Shown here: piece after piece, positions 7,565 through 16,362 of the stretch
How positions within the stretch are numbered: the first letter of the stretch is position 1
Layout of the letters: the number at the start of each line of letters is the position of its first letter
NCBI GenBank assembly: GCA_017430925.1
Contig: JAFRMA010000004.1
Location: forward strand, 1 to 35,244
DNA: 35,244 bases
Reading direction: 5' to 3'
Source: Solobacterium sp.
GTDB taxonomy: Bacteria; Bacillota_I; Bacilli_A; Erysipelotrichales; Erysipelotrichaceae
Notes under the pieces: generated by a model
Told to the model about the DNA's origin: nothing
What the model saw: the letters and a program-made list of their open reading frames with translations, nothing else
The model's database searches: none
Program-made: the position numbers and the translations under genes

Positions 7565-8770
7565 ATGTCTAATTGTTTGATAGCACAATCCGGCGGACCA
7601 ACCTCCGTGATCAATGCGACCATTGCCGGTCTGATCAAGGCAAATCAGCAGAATCCTGTCTATGAACATGTGTATGGCGCGCTGAACGGAATCGAAGGCA
7701 TACTCATGGAGAAATTTGTGGATCTGACGAATCTGCCTGAAGAAGAAATCCGGATATTGATGCAGACACCTTCCAGTGTTCTGGGTTCCTGCCGGTATAA
7801 ACTGCAGAGAGATAATCTTGAAGATCATAAGAAACTGATCAAGATCATGACGGATTATGATATTGAAACTTTATTCTATATCGGTGGTACAGATGGTATG
7901 GATACAGTCGCAGCCATGGCAGAATATGCCCGTGAACAGGAAATCACCGACCGGCGGTTTGTGGGATGTCCCAAGACGATAGATAATAATCTGGTGTTGA
8001 CAGATCATTCTCCGGGATATGGTTCTGCGGCAAAGTATATCTCTGCGGCAGCTCTGCAGTCCTGGCTGGATCTGAATGTATATACAAGACCGGAAGTCTT
8101 TATCCTGGAAACCATGGGTAAGGATTCGGGATGGCTTGCAGCTTCCGCGTGTCTTTCCGGTATTGTGGATATTCTGATCGTGCCGGAAGTCCCGTTTGAC
8201 CAGGAAGCGGTCCTGGCAAGAGTACGGGAGTGCATCAAGGAGAAGAACAAGTGTTATATCGTGGTCAGTGAGGGTGCGCAGTATGCGGATGGCACGTATC
8301 TGTCTTCGGATAAAGCGAAGATGGCTGCGTTTGGATATACATTCTCCGGCGGTGCTTCAGCGATGCTGCAGAATCTGATCCTCACCACGAATACCGCCAG
8401 CCGTGTGCGTGTACAGGATCTTTCCGTATCACAGAGATGCAATATTCTCGGGCGTTCTCTGACCGATGTGACAGAAGCTTTCCGGGTCGGTGAGATTGCG
8501 CATAAATACTCCAGGGATAAATCTTTTACCGGGAAGATGATCACTCTGAAACGCAAAGACACAAAGAAATATGCGGTGGACTATGCGTCAGAAAATGCGT
8601 CTGAGATTGCCGGACAAGTACATACGATTCCGGAAGAATGGCTGCTTGCAGGTAATTGCGGTATTACTGAAGAAGCCAAGGAATATCTGCGTCCTTTGAT
8701 CGAAGGATCTCCGGAACGTGTCATGAAAGATGGTCTTCCGGCATTTGTGAAACCATATTATCTGCGTTAG
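7565..8770 (+). CDS. 6-phosphofructokinase, probably diphosphate-dependent
   Basis: Phosphorylates fructose 6-phosphate to the 1,6-bisphosphate in glycolysis. The 401-residue length and the motifs fit the PPi-dependent/long PFK group rather than the ~320-residue ATP enzyme. QSGGPTSVINA is at residues 8-18; GGTDGMDTVA replaces the ATP-type GGDGS; the catalytic PKTIDNNL has Lys where ATP enzymes have Gly, which is the classical PPi marker; ETMGKDSGWLA follows and VPEVPFD is near residue 205. AGAGGA precedes the ATG. It stands alone between the ABC-F gene and a hairpin terminator. Donor specificity is inferred from motif residues only; an ATP-using member of the same clade remains possible. Confidence 0.88.
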   Translation: MSNCLIAQSGGPTSVINATIAGLIKANQQNPVYEHVYGALNGIEGILMEKFVDLTNLPEEEIRILMQTPSSVLGSCRYKLQRDNLEDHKKLIKIMTDYDIETLFYIGGTDGMDTVAAMAEYAREQEITDRRFVGCPKTIDNNLVLTDHSPGYGSAAKYISAAALQSWLDLNVYTRPEVFILETMGKDSGWLAASACLSGIVDILIVPEVPFDQEAVLARVRECIKEKNKCYIVVSEGAQYADGTYLSSDKAKMAAFGYTFSGGASAMLQNLILTTNTASRVRVQDLSVSQRCNILGRSLTDVTEAFRVGEIAHKYSRDKSFTGKMITLKRKDTKKYAVDYASENASEIAGQVHTIPEEWLLAGNCGITEEAKEYLRPLIEGSPERVMKDGLPAFVKPYYLR

Positions 8771-8777
8771 TATACAG

Positions 8778-8806
8778 AAGTACAGTGATGAACTGTACTT
8801 TTCTTT
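8778..8806 (+). terminator. Terminator after phosphofructokinase gene
   Basis: An 8-bp stem AAGTACAG/CTGTACTT (8778-8785 and 8793-8800) with a 7-base loop, followed by TTCTTT. Confidence 0.8.
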
Positions 8807-8858
8807 CAGGGTAAGATCTCTGTTACACTATTCTTAACAACAATAAAGGAGGTTCATG

Positions 8859-10427
8859 ATGAACATTCTGGTACTCAACGGCTCACCGGCAGGAAAAAAC
8901 AGTATTACCCTGCAGACAGTGGAATATCTGCAGGCATGCGGGTTGATGGAAACCTGTCAGATACTGGATGTCGGGCAAAAAATCAAGGGAATCGAGAAAG
9001 ACTTCCGTGAAGCAGAAGAATTACTGGACCAGGCGGATCTGATTTTGTTTGTCTATCCCGTCTATACCTTCCTGGTACCTTCACAGCTGCATCGTTTTGT
9101 TGAACTGATCAAGGAGAAGCACATCGATCTCTCCGGGAAGTATGCGGCCCAGATCACGACATCCAAGCACTTCTATGATATGACTGCGCATCGTTTCATT
9201 GAGGATAACTGCCACGATCTGGGATTAAGATACATTGGCGGATTATCGGCTGACATGGATGATCTTCTGCACGAGAAGGGACAGAAGGAAGCCCGGGAGT
9301 TCTTCTCTTTTGTGCTGTGGAACATGGACCATGGGACATATAAACAGCATTGGCTACAGGAGAGTACGAAAGAAAGGCAGATGGCGTCTGTTCAAGGTGT
9401 CAATACGATGATCAGGAAAGGTACAGCCGCAATTGTCTATGACGATGATCCGGAGTCTCCGGACCCATATCTGCAGGCAATGCTGGAGAGATTCCGGAAC
9501 CGGATCTCCCTGAACTGCCGGAGGATCAATCTTCGTGAATTTCCTTTTGCGGGAGGGTGTCTGGGATGTTTCCACTGCGCTGTAGACGGGACGTGCATAT
9601 ACAAAGATGGCTTTGACAGTTATCTGCGGGAGAAGATCAACAGTGCGGACGCGGTGATCTACGCTTTCCGGATCCGGGATCATTCCATGGGAAGTCTCTT
9701 CAAGATGTATGATGACAGACAGTTCTGTAACGGTCACAGGACCGTGACCATGGGTAAGCCTGTGGGTTATATCATAGATGGTATCTTGTCAGAAGAAGAG
9801 AATCTGCGGACTGTGATTGAAGCAAGGGCAGAAGTAGGCGGGAATTTCCTTGCAGGGATTGCCTGTGATGAAAATGATCCGGATCGTGCTGTCGATCAGC
9901 TCGCGGATACGATAGAGTACGCAGTGTACCACAATTACCAACAGCCGAAAAACTTCTACGGAGTAGGAGGACTGAAGATCTTCCGTGATCTGATCTGGCA
10001 GATGCAGGGGCTGATGAAGGAGGATCATCGTTTCTACAAGGAACATGGCTTTTATGACTTCCCGCAGAAGAAAAAGGGGATGATCGCCGCAATGTACCTG
10101 GTATCCTCCCTGATGAATAATAAAACACTGAGAAAGAAGATCCCGGTGAATATGACCGAAGGGATGTTGATGCCGTACAAGGCTGTCATTGAGAAGACAA
10201 GAAAAACAAAGGATAAGAAAATGACCGGTATAACCGGTCATTATTTATCAAGTACAGGTACCTGTGCAGGCGCAGCCTTTTCACTCATCAACAGGCAGTC
10301 TTCCTCACTCAGGTCAATATCGAAGCACTTCACGGTATCCCGCATCGTTTCCGCACGGCGGAAGCCGATCAGCAGGTTCAGATCGGGATATTGTTTCAGT
10401 GTCCAGGCTTCAATCAGATTCGCGTAG
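8859..10427 (+). CDS. Tandem flavodoxin-like NAD(P)H oxidoreductase with aberrant C-terminal extension
   Basis: A two-domain protein. The start at ATG 8859 is six bases from GGAGG; an ATG three bases earlier is too close. Domain 1 (about 1-170) starts MNILVLNGSPAGKNSITLQT and has FVYPVYTFLVPSQLHRFVEL, the FMN-binding pattern of NAD(P)H-dependent FMN reductases. Domain 2 (about 185-370) contains FPFAGGCLGCFHCAVDGTC, the CxxCxxxxxxC pattern of iron-sulfur flavoprotein-like reductases, but the expected SGS loop is not obvious in it. After residue ~454 the frame runs through a hairpin and 187 bases antisense to the next gene, adding 68 Ser/Arg-rich residues that look non-native. A TGA at 10222 lies in another frame, which suggests a frameshift in the preceding A-rich run. 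Substrate unknown. Confidence 0.82.
   Translation: MNILVLNGSPAGKNSITLQTVEYLQACGLMETCQILDVGQKIKGIEKDFREAEELLDQADLILFVYPVYTFLVPSQLHRFVELIKEKHIDLSGKYAAQITTSKHFYDMTAHRFIEDNCHDLGLRYIGGLSADMDDLLHEKGQKEAREFFSFVLWNMDHGTYKQHWLQESTKERQMASVQGVNTMIRKGTAAIVYDDDPESPDPYLQAMLERFRNRISLNCRRINLREFPFAGGCLGCFHCAVDGTCIYKDGFDSYLREKINSADAVIYAFRIRDHSMGSLFKMYDDRQFCNGHRTVTMGKPVGYIIDGILSEEENLRTVIEARAEVGGNFLAGIACDENDPDRAVDQLADTIEYAVYHNYQQPKNFYGVGGLKIFRDLIWQMQGLMKEDHRFYKEHGFYDFPQKKKGMIAAMYLVSSLMNNKTLRKKIPVNMTEGMLMPYKAVIEKTRKTKDKKMTGITGHYLSSTGTCAGAAFSLINRQSSSLRSISKHFTVSRIVSARRKPISRFRSGYCFSVQASIRFA
10221..10241. terminator. Bidirectional terminator between convergent genes
   Basis: A 9-bp perfect stem ATGACCGGT/ACCGGTCAT around an ATA loop. 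On the minus strand it is followed by TTTTCTT and directly abuts the aldo/keto reductase stop codon. On the plus strand the T-tract is weaker. Confidence 0.75.
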
Positions 10428-11239
10428 GAACACTGATATTTCTCACATAACGGAGTCAAGGTTTCCTTAAACAGGGTATGGATAGCGCCTTTGATCGGTT
10501 CATGGATCCAGGGCAGTTTGCCGCGTACATCTCCGGCAGGGAATTCCTTGTCCACAAACGCCGGATCGGTCAGGAAACCTTCCTCCAATGCGCCGTATAC
10601 CTGGAATGTTGTACCGTATCTCCGGCAATTCTCGAAGTAGTCATAGCCATGGAAAGGAGATAACAAACTGAAGAATTCCTGCACCGCTGCCACATGTCCG
10701 TATTTCTCGTATTCCGCCAGGTCTTCCGGCTGGGAATTGGACAGAGCGACTGCCCGGATCTTTCCTTCTTTGATCAGTTCCTGCAGGGCACCCATGGTTT
10801 CCTCTACAGGCCAGGATTTACATACATAGTGGACGACTACGGAATCGATATAATCGGTCTGCAAGCGTAACAGGGAATCTTCCACATCTTGTTTTACCGC
10901 TCTTGCGCTGGTATCGTTATTTACCGTTACACCATCTCTGGAATAGTGATAATTCCCGCCGTCACCGCGCCAGTTCAGGGAACACTTGGTTTGCAGGACA
11001 AAGTCTTCTCTCTGGCCTTTCAGGGCTTCACCAAGCAGTTTTTCCGACATGGATGTACCATAGACAGGAGCAGTGTCAATATAGTTGATGCCAAGATCTT
11101 TCGCTTCTTTCAGCAAAGCACGCACATGTCCGGCATCCAATGCCATGTCCGGCCAGACGATTCCGCCGCCGATTCCCCACGTGCCAAACGCGATCTGTGA
11201 TACTTCGATACCGGTATTCCCGAGATTCATATATTTCAT
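10241..11239 (-). CDS. Aldo/keto reductase
   Basis: An NADPH-dependent carbonyl reductase of the AKR superfamily (TIM barrel), 332 residues. The start at ATG 11239 has AAGGAG nine bases upstream; an extended frame would lack this signal. It begins MKYMNLGNTGIEVSQIAFGT. The catalytic tetrad is visible: Asp in YIDTAPVYG with Tyr of the same motif, Lys in LQTKCSLNW and His in VVVHYV. The C-terminal cofactor loop NLLIGFRRAETMRD is recognisable. It is convergent with the flavodoxin-like gene and divergent from the CPBP gene. Its redox partner may be the neighbouring flavoprotein, but that is inference. The physiological substrate cannot be read from the sequence. Confidence 0.92.
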   Translation of the reverse strand: MKYMNLGNTGIEVSQIAFGTWGIGGGIVWPDMALDAGHVRALLKEAKDLGINYIDTAPVYGTSMSEKLLGEALKGQREDFVLQTKCSLNWRGDGGNYHYSRDGVTVNNDTSARAVKQDVEDSLLRLQTDYIDSVVVHYVCKSWPVEETMGALQELIKEGKIRAVALSNSQPEDLAEYEKYGHVAAVQEFFSLLSPFHGYDYFENCRRYGTTFQVYGALEEGFLTDPAFVDKEFPAGDVRGKLPWIHEPIKGAIHTLFKETLTPLCEKYQCSYANLIEAWTLKQYPDLNLLIGFRRAETMRDTVKCFDIDLSEEDCLLMSEKAAPAQVPVLDK

Positions 11240-11329
11240 ACAGGTTAACTCCTTTTTCTGTATCATCATAACATAGTTAAATCCTTGTCTGACAGAGTAT
11301 AATAAACTGTAAAGAAAAGAGATTATAGT

Positions 11330-12280
11330 ATGATGGATAAATATTTACGTGCCTGCAGAAAATGGACAGACATTTTTCTGATTGCAGGATTTCTATCTGT
11401 TGTGGTGACGATTCTGGCTGCTCTCGTTGGTGCGGTCATCCTGAAGATACCGGTCGTCAGTCATCTGATTGTCAGTATCACACAGAGTGAAACTCTCACC
11501 GTATTCATGAGAGATTATCTGTTATTTATCGGAATCTGGGTTGTGGTATTACTGATCATCCTGGTCTTCCCTGGGAACCGGCCGATGTTGAAAGCATTCG
11601 GTTTCAACGGTAAGAAGAATACGCTGCCGGGGTTAGGCATTGGTTTGCTGCTGGGATTCTGCGCAAACGGATTCTGTGTGCTGATGTCATGCCTGATGAA
11701 GGATATCAAGTTGTCGTATTTCGGGTTCGAACCGCTGATCCTCATCGCTTTCCTGATTTCGGTATTCATTCAGTCCGGTGCGGAAGAACTGGCTGACCGC
11801 CTGTATCTGTATCAGAAGCTGAGAAGAAGGTATAAGAACCCGTGGGTGGCGATCCTGGTCAATGCGCTGGTCTTCATGTCCCTGCATCTGCTCAATCCGG
11901 GATTTACGGCATTGGCAGGAGCGCAGATCTTCATTGTCGGTGTTGTGTGTTCGCTGTTTGTCTACTATTATGATGGCCTGTGGATTGCGATCGGCTTCCA
12001 TACCGCGTGGAATTATACACAGAATCTGATCTTCGGTCTTCCCAACAGCGGAATCGTTTCGGAATACTCGATCTTTACACTTGAAGCTGCGTCTGTGCGC
12101 AACGGTCTGTTCTACAACGTGAATTTCGGTGTGGAGGGTAGTATCGGCGCATCGGTCGTCATTGCCTTGATCGGTGTATATATGATCGTCAGGAATAAGG
12201 GAAGAAAAGAGAATACAGATTACTGGGCTGACATGGAAGCCGAAAAACTGTCATCCGTGAAAGACGACACGAATTCCTGA
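11330..12280 (+). CDS. CPBP family intramembrane metalloprotease
   Basis: A membrane protein of 316 residues with about eight hydrophobic segments. It carries the CPBP/Rce1 glutamyl-protease signature: EELADR (EExxxR, near residue 152) at the start of one helix, FMSLH (FxxxH) in the next, and GFHTAWNYTQN (HxxxN) in a later one. Such proteins process bacteriocins, pheromones or membrane proteins, and many have unknown targets. A perfect TATAAT at 11298-11303 lies 26 bases upstream. The ribosome binding site is weak, and ATG 11330 and 11333 are both possible. No bacteriocin gene is visible nearby, so the substrate is unknown. Confidence 0.88.
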   Translation: MMDKYLRACRKWTDIFLIAGFLSVVVTILAALVGAVILKIPVVSHLIVSITQSETLTVFMRDYLLFIGIWVVVLLIILVFPGNRPMLKAFGFNGKKNTLPGLGIGLLLGFCANGFCVLMSCLMKDIKLSYFGFEPLILIAFLISVFIQSGAEELADRLYLYQKLRRRYKNPWVAILVNALVFMSLHLLNPGFTALAGAQIFIVGVVCSLFVYYYDGLWIAIGFHTAWNYTQNLIFGLPNSGIVSEYSIFTLEAASVRNGLFYNVNFGVEGSIGASVVIALIGVYMIVRNKGRKENTDYWADMEAEKLSSVKDDTNS

Positions 12281-12332
12281 ATCTTTATACGAGAGTATAC
12301 TTGTTTAAATAATCCTGAGGAGGAGAAAAGAC

Positions 12333-13280
12333 ATGCGTGATTATCCGGTCATCGATCTCTGCCTCGATATGCCCATGCAGGCAGAAGAGTATATCCAGAC
12401 ATTGACCAATATGTGTCTGGACCCAAACTTCCGCGGATACAAATCAGCCTATGCGCCGGGAATTGCCGGTCAGATTGGACTAAACATCGAAGAACTGGAC
12501 AAGGTTCTTGAGACGGAAGGGGAAGAAGCCTGGAAGAAAGTTGTTGAAGATGCCGCAAGGAAAAATGCGATGACTCCGGATAAATTCGTTGAATATCTGG
12601 ATTCCATCAACGTTACCTGGGGAATCACCTGTGACAGTCGTCATGACAATTTGAAGACAGCAGAGATCGTGCACGCGTATCCGGACAGATTCAAGGGGGT
12701 TATCTTTGTGGATCCCAACAAGGGAATGGAAGCGGTACGTGAACTGGAAAAGTGTGTAAAGGACTATGGTCTGCATGCGTTATATCTGACCGCTTTCCGC
12801 ACACATCTGCCGGCAAATGACAAGAAGAATTATCCTCTTTATGCCAAAGCTTGTGAACTTGGTATACCTGTACATATCTACAGCAGCCTGAATCTATCCA
12901 AGGCAGTACCTTATGATATCGGTCATCCCCGGTATATTGATGAAGTCGCCAGGGATTTTCCTGAACTGAGGATCATGGCAGGGGTATCCGGCTGGCCGTG
13001 GGTACTGGACTTTATCTCTCTGGCATACAGACACCAGAATGTCTATCTCAATTTTGAAACACACGAGCCGAGAAAGATGAACATGCGGGGATCCGGCTAT
13101 GAACCGTATCTGTTCTATGCGGAAACCAGTTTAAAAGACAGAATCTGTTTCGCGTCGAACTGGACAACACAATCCATCTCCGTAGATGATCTTGTGAAAC
13201 AGGTGGAGGATCTGCCTCTGCAGAAAGATACGATTCAACGTATTCTGTATACCAACGCTGCAGAGTTTTACAATAAATAA
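12333..13280 (+). CDS. Amidohydrolase-fold protein with altered metal site
   Basis: A soluble 315-residue TIM-barrel protein of the amidohydrolase-2 (ACMSD-like) type by overall pattern: VIDLCLDMP at the first strand, RFKGVIFVDPN, a YLTAFRTHLP strand, GIPVHIYSS, ELRIMAGVSGWPWV, VYLNFE and RICFASNWTTQS near the end, then YTNAAEFYN. In active family members these positions read HxH, H(T/S)G, HxGG and GSDxP. Here they are CxD, YSS, VSGW and ASNW, so none of the canonical metal ligands is conserved except possible Cys10/Asp12 substitutes. GAGGAGG precedes the ATG. It lies 14 bases before the SMI1/KNR4 gene. It may be a binding protein or use another metal arrangement; the substrate is unknown. 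Confidence 0.75.
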   Translation: MRDYPVIDLCLDMPMQAEEYIQTLTNMCLDPNFRGYKSAYAPGIAGQIGLNIEELDKVLETEGEEAWKKVVEDAARKNAMTPDKFVEYLDSINVTWGITCDSRHDNLKTAEIVHAYPDRFKGVIFVDPNKGMEAVRELEKCVKDYGLHALYLTAFRTHLPANDKKNYPLYAKACELGIPVHIYSSLNLSKAVPYDIGHPRYIDEVARDFPELRIMAGVSGWPWVLDFISLAYRHQNVYLNFETHEPRKMNMRGSGYEPYLFYAETSLKDRICFASNWTTQSISVDDLVKQVEDLPLQKDTIQRILYTNAAEFYNK

Positions 13281-13294
13281 CGGAGGAATACGTC

Positions 13295-13876
13295 ATGGGT
13301 GTGTTTGACAAGATTGACCTGGATAAACTTTTTGATAATGAAAGTGATTATGGAAAAAAACACCGTTTTCCCGAAGTGACAGATGCGTTGATCCAGAGGG
13401 CTGAAGAAACGATGGGATATAAGCTTCCTGCCTCCTACAGAGAACTGCTGGAGTATCAGAACGGCGGTGTGATCAGTGACGCGCTGGATGAAGCCTGGAT
13501 CACGGTAATCTACGGTATTTCTCCGGATCCGGATAATTTTGACGGATTAGAAGCCATGTTTGATAACTGGAAGAACGAATGGGAGTATCCGGATATCGGT
13601 ATCCCGTTCGGAGAAACTGCGTCTGCCGGTCATGATATGTATTATATGGACTTCCGGTACAAGGATGCGGACGGTGAACCACGGATCATCCGGATCGATA
13701 ACGAAATGGATAACGAAGTATACTACGTCGCGGCGAATCTTGCGGAGTTTATCCGGTTGGTTCTGCGGAATGAACCTCCGGAAGAAACACCTACGGGAGA
13801 GGGAGGACCACAGAAACATATACCGCCGGAAAAACCGGAGAAGAAATCATTCTTTGAGAAATTATTCCGGAAATAA
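13295..13876 (+). CDS. SMI1/KNR4 (SUKH) family protein
   Basis: A 193-residue soluble protein. The SUKH core is seen as IQRAEETMGYKLPASYRELL followed by LEYQNGGVI, then DIGIPFGETASAGHDMYYMDF and a late VYYVAANLAEFIRLVL. After residue ~165 comes a low-complexity Pro/Glu/Lys linker and a short basic FFEKLFRK tail. SUKH proteins often serve as immunity proteins to toxins or as unspecific interaction modules; no toxin gene is seen next to this one. It follows the amidohydrolase-fold gene by 14 bases with GGAGG, and the M19 dipeptidase starts 21 bases after it, so all three are likely one operon ending at 14860-14888. Confidence 0.88.
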   Translation: MGVFDKIDLDKLFDNESDYGKKHRFPEVTDALIQRAEETMGYKLPASYRELLEYQNGGVISDALDEAWITVIYGISPDPDNFDGLEAMFDNWKNEWEYPDIGIPFGETASAGHDMYYMDFRYKDADGEPRIIRIDNEMDNEVYYVAANLAEFIRLVLRNEPPEETPTGEGGPQKHIPPEKPEKKSFFEKLFRK

Positions 13877-13897
13877 TAAAAGAAAGAGGTGACAGAG

Positions 13898-14854
13898 ATG
13901 AAAAAACTAAGTGTTATCGACATGCATTGCGACACCATGACCGGGCTTTGCCGCTCCGGCGCAGACTTCCGTGACAACGACAAACATATCTCTCTGAAGA
14001 AGATGGCAGAGGGTAACTACCTGATGCAGTGCTTCGCGATGTTCATCTATCTCGGGGCAACAGACCATCCGTATGACCAGTGCAACACCTACATCGATTA
14101 CTTTGATAAGATGATGGCGGAGAACAGTGATGTTATCCGTCCGGTAACGACAGTGGAAGAAATCCTGGAAAACCGTGAAAAGGGACTGATGAGCGCTCTG
14201 CTGACTCTTGAGGAGGGCGGTGTCATAGAAGGTTCCATAGAAAAGCTTGAGCATTTCTATAACAGAGGTGCCAGAATGATGACTCTGACCTGGAATTTTG
14301 ATAACGAACTTGCGCATCCCAACTATGTGAAAGAGGGCAAGCCTGATACAGAGAGAGGTTTGACAGAGAAGGGAATTGAAGTCATCAACAGAATGTGGGA
14401 TCTGGGGATGATCGTGGATATTTCCCACCTCAATGACGCAGGTATCTATGATGTGTTCAAATATGCAAGAAAGCCGATCGTTGCGTCTCATTCCAATGCC
14501 AGAGCAGTCTGCAATGTACCGCGTAACCTTACGGATGATATGATTCTCAAACTTAAGGAAAACGGTGGTATCATGGGTATCAACTACTGCCCGGAATTCA
14601 TTTCGGAGAATACAGAACAGAATCAGATTCCGGATATCATCCGTCATATCAAGCATATCGTAGAGGTTGGCGGAATTGAAACGGTTGCCCTGGGAAGTGA
14701 CTTTGACGGTATTAAGACTCCTGTGGGAATGTCTGATGCGACAAAGACCAATGATCTGTATGACGCTTTGATTGAGGCGGGATTCAGTGAAGAGGATATC
14801 GATCAGATCTTCTACAAGAACTTCCTGAGAGTACTGAAAGCGAACCAGAACTGA
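13898..14854 (+). CDS. Membrane dipeptidase-type (M19) metallopeptidase
   Basis: A zinc dipeptidase of the renal dipeptidase family, 318 residues, without signal peptide and so probably cytoplasmic. The start at ATG 13898 has AAAGAGGT seven bases upstream; an upstream GTG overlaps that site. Metal-binding and active-site features are in order: VIDMHCDT (HxD, residues 7-13), ALLTLEEGG with the bridging Glu, VDISHLND, ASHSNARAV and LGSDFDGI. It hydrolyses dipeptides, including some with a C-terminal D-residue. It ends the amidohydrolase-SMI1-M19 operon and fits the peptide-breakdown theme of the following 17 kb. Confidence 0.93.
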   Translation: MKKLSVIDMHCDTMTGLCRSGADFRDNDKHISLKKMAEGNYLMQCFAMFIYLGATDHPYDQCNTYIDYFDKMMAENSDVIRPVTTVEEILENREKGLMSALLTLEEGGVIEGSIEKLEHFYNRGARMMTLTWNFDNELAHPNYVKEGKPDTERGLTEKGIEVINRMWDLGMIVDISHLNDAGIYDVFKYARKPIVASHSNARAVCNVPRNLTDDMILKLKENGGIMGINYCPEFISENTEQNQIPDIIRHIKHIVEVGGIETVALGSDFDGIKTPVGMSDATKTNDLYDALIEAGFSEEDIDQIFYKNFLRVLKANQN

Positions 14855-14859
14855 GTATG

Positions 14860-14888
14860 AAAAACTTCACCATCGGTGAAGTTTTTCT
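14860..14888. terminator. Bidirectional terminator between M19 and M20 genes
   Basis: A 12-bp perfect stem AAAAACTTCACC/GGTGAAGTTTTT (14860-14871 and 14875-14886) with an ATC loop. It serves the plus-strand operon and the minus-strand M20 operon. Confidence 0.88.
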
Positions 14889-14919
14889 TATCTCTATCCA
14901 GAATATCCGGGAATAAGAC

Positions 14920-16362
14920 TTATTTGTTCTTTCGTATCAGGGTCTTGTAATAGTCGACAGCGCCGGGCAGACTGGTCGTTTCCAGACATTCGTTCAGTCC
15001 ATGCATCCCTTTCATCTGTTCCGGTCCGTAGACGACAGGGGAGAATCGTATGCAGGCATCACAGATCTTCTGGTAATGTCTGGCATCTGTTCCTCCGGTC
15101 ATAACATAGGGAATCACCGGCAATCCCGGGAATACTTCACCGATGACTTCACGGATCAGGTCAAAGGCTTCACTGTGAGAATTCACAGGTGTACAGGAAG
15201 GGTAAGCATCCAGTTCTTTGACTTCCAGATCATATTTCGCAGCCAGTGTCCTGATCAGATCATTGCTTTCACGCATATCCTGATGGGGTATATAACGTAA
15301 GTTCAGGGTCAGGGTAGCTTCCTGCGGCAGGACGTTTGCGCCTTCGGATCCTGACTGCATGGTCGGTGCGATCGTGGTACGAAGTAAAGCAGCCGCCTGC
15401 GGTGAAATCGTAGGCATAAGTCGTGTCAGCAGCGGTTTGAACAACCACATGTTTTCAAATAATAATCTCATGTAGAAAGGACCGTACGGTGCCATCTGTG
15501 AGAACATCTCTTTTGCCTGAGTATTAAATTCAGATTTCATCGGGTTATGCTGATCAAGGTCACTGACAAACTTTCCCAGCCGGACAATCGGTGAATTCTT
15601 CGGCGGATAACTGGAGTGTCCGCCTGTGGATTTTGCAGAGATCAGCAGGTTTCCCTGACCTTTCTCCAGTACACCGATCATGGCATAGTTACCCTTGATT
15701 CCGGCCATTGGCTCAGTGACGATCGAACCGCCCTCATCATTGACGATAAACGGTTTTACGCCGCGTTTCTCGAGTTCTTCCACGGTCCATACGGCACCGG
15801 GACCGGCTACTTCTTCCGTATTCGCTGAGGCCAGATATACGTCCTGTTCGGGGACATATCCTTCTGCCAGCAGTTCTTCTACCGCCTGCATGAACGACAT
15901 CACGGAACACTTTGTGTCAGCACTTCCGCGGCCCCAGACCTTACCTTCCGCGATATCACCGGAGTAGGGGTCATGTTTCCATTCCCCCTCCGCAGGGACA
16001 ACATCCTGGTGTCCCATCAGTACCAGGGGTTTATCATGTTTGCGGCCTTCCCAGCGGTAGAGCAGGCTTCCTTCAATCTCTGTCTTCTCCAGGTTCTGAT
16101 GAAGCAGGGGGAAGAGTTCTTCCAGGAGTTTATGGAAACCCAGGAATTTCTCTCTCTGGATCTCTCCCTTACGTGATTCTGTCTCGTACCGGACCATGGC
16201 GGAGAGTTTCTCCGCGTAAGCTTTCTCTCTGTCCGGCTCGCTCTTCGGTAGCCACGGTGAAGTCTTCACCGGTGTAAGCAATGTTTTGATCAAGGCGATG
16301 AGCACCAGCAGCAGGATGACGGCAATCACTGCCAGAAAAATATACAATATGGTCTTAAGCAT
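14920..16362 (-). CDS. M20 family metallopeptidase, membrane-anchored (PM20D1-like)
   Basis: A 480-residue di-zinc peptidase. The first ~30 residues are one hydrophobic helix, so it is anchored in the membrane. Catalytic motifs follow: LMGHQDVVPA (metal His), GRGSADTKCS (bridging Asp), ANTEEVAGPGA (general-base Glu pair) and TGGTDARHYQ near the C-terminus (metal His). A dimerisation domain lies between, with STGGHSSYPPKNSP. The long form and DVVP/GRGS patterns fit the Gly-X carboxypeptidase/PM20D1 branch, which acts on short peptides or N-acyl amino acids. GGAGGG is eight bases before the ATG, and the start overlaps the stop of the upstream membrane-protein gene by eight bases. It is the last gene of a three-gene minus-strand operon. 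Confidence 0.92.
   Translation of the reverse strand: MLKTILYIFLAVIAVILLLVLIALIKTLLTPVKTSPWLPKSEPDREKAYAEKLSAMVRYETESRKGEIQREKFLGFHKLLEELFPLLHQNLEKTEIEGSLLYRWEGRKHDKPLVLMGHQDVVPAEGEWKHDPYSGDIAEGKVWGRGSADTKCSVMSFMQAVEELLAEGYVPEQDVYLASANTEEVAGPGAVWTVEELEKRGVKPFIVNDEGGSIVTEPMAGIKGNYAMIGVLEKGQGNLLISAKSTGGHSSYPPKNSPIVRLGKFVSDLDQHNPMKSEFNTQAKEMFSQMAPYGPFYMRLLFENMWLFKPLLTRLMPTISPQAAALLRTTIAPTMQSGSEGANVLPQEATLTLNLRYIPHQDMRESNDLIRTLAAKYDLEVKELDAYPSCTPVNSHSEAFDLIREVIGEVFPGLPVIPYVMTGGTDARHYQKICDACIRFSPVVYGPEQMKGMHGLNECLETTSLPGAVDYYKTLIRKNK

Noticed and set aside
8822-8841. A Rex-like or other operator before the flavodoxin gene (TGTTA-N9-TAACA)
   Set aside because: Only five bases per arm and the wrong spacing; such pairs occur easily by chance in AT-rich gaps.
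12286-12299. Short palindrome TATAC-GAGA-GTATA before the amidohydrolase-fold gene
   Set aside because: Five-base arms with no clear promoter relation; too weak to call an operator.
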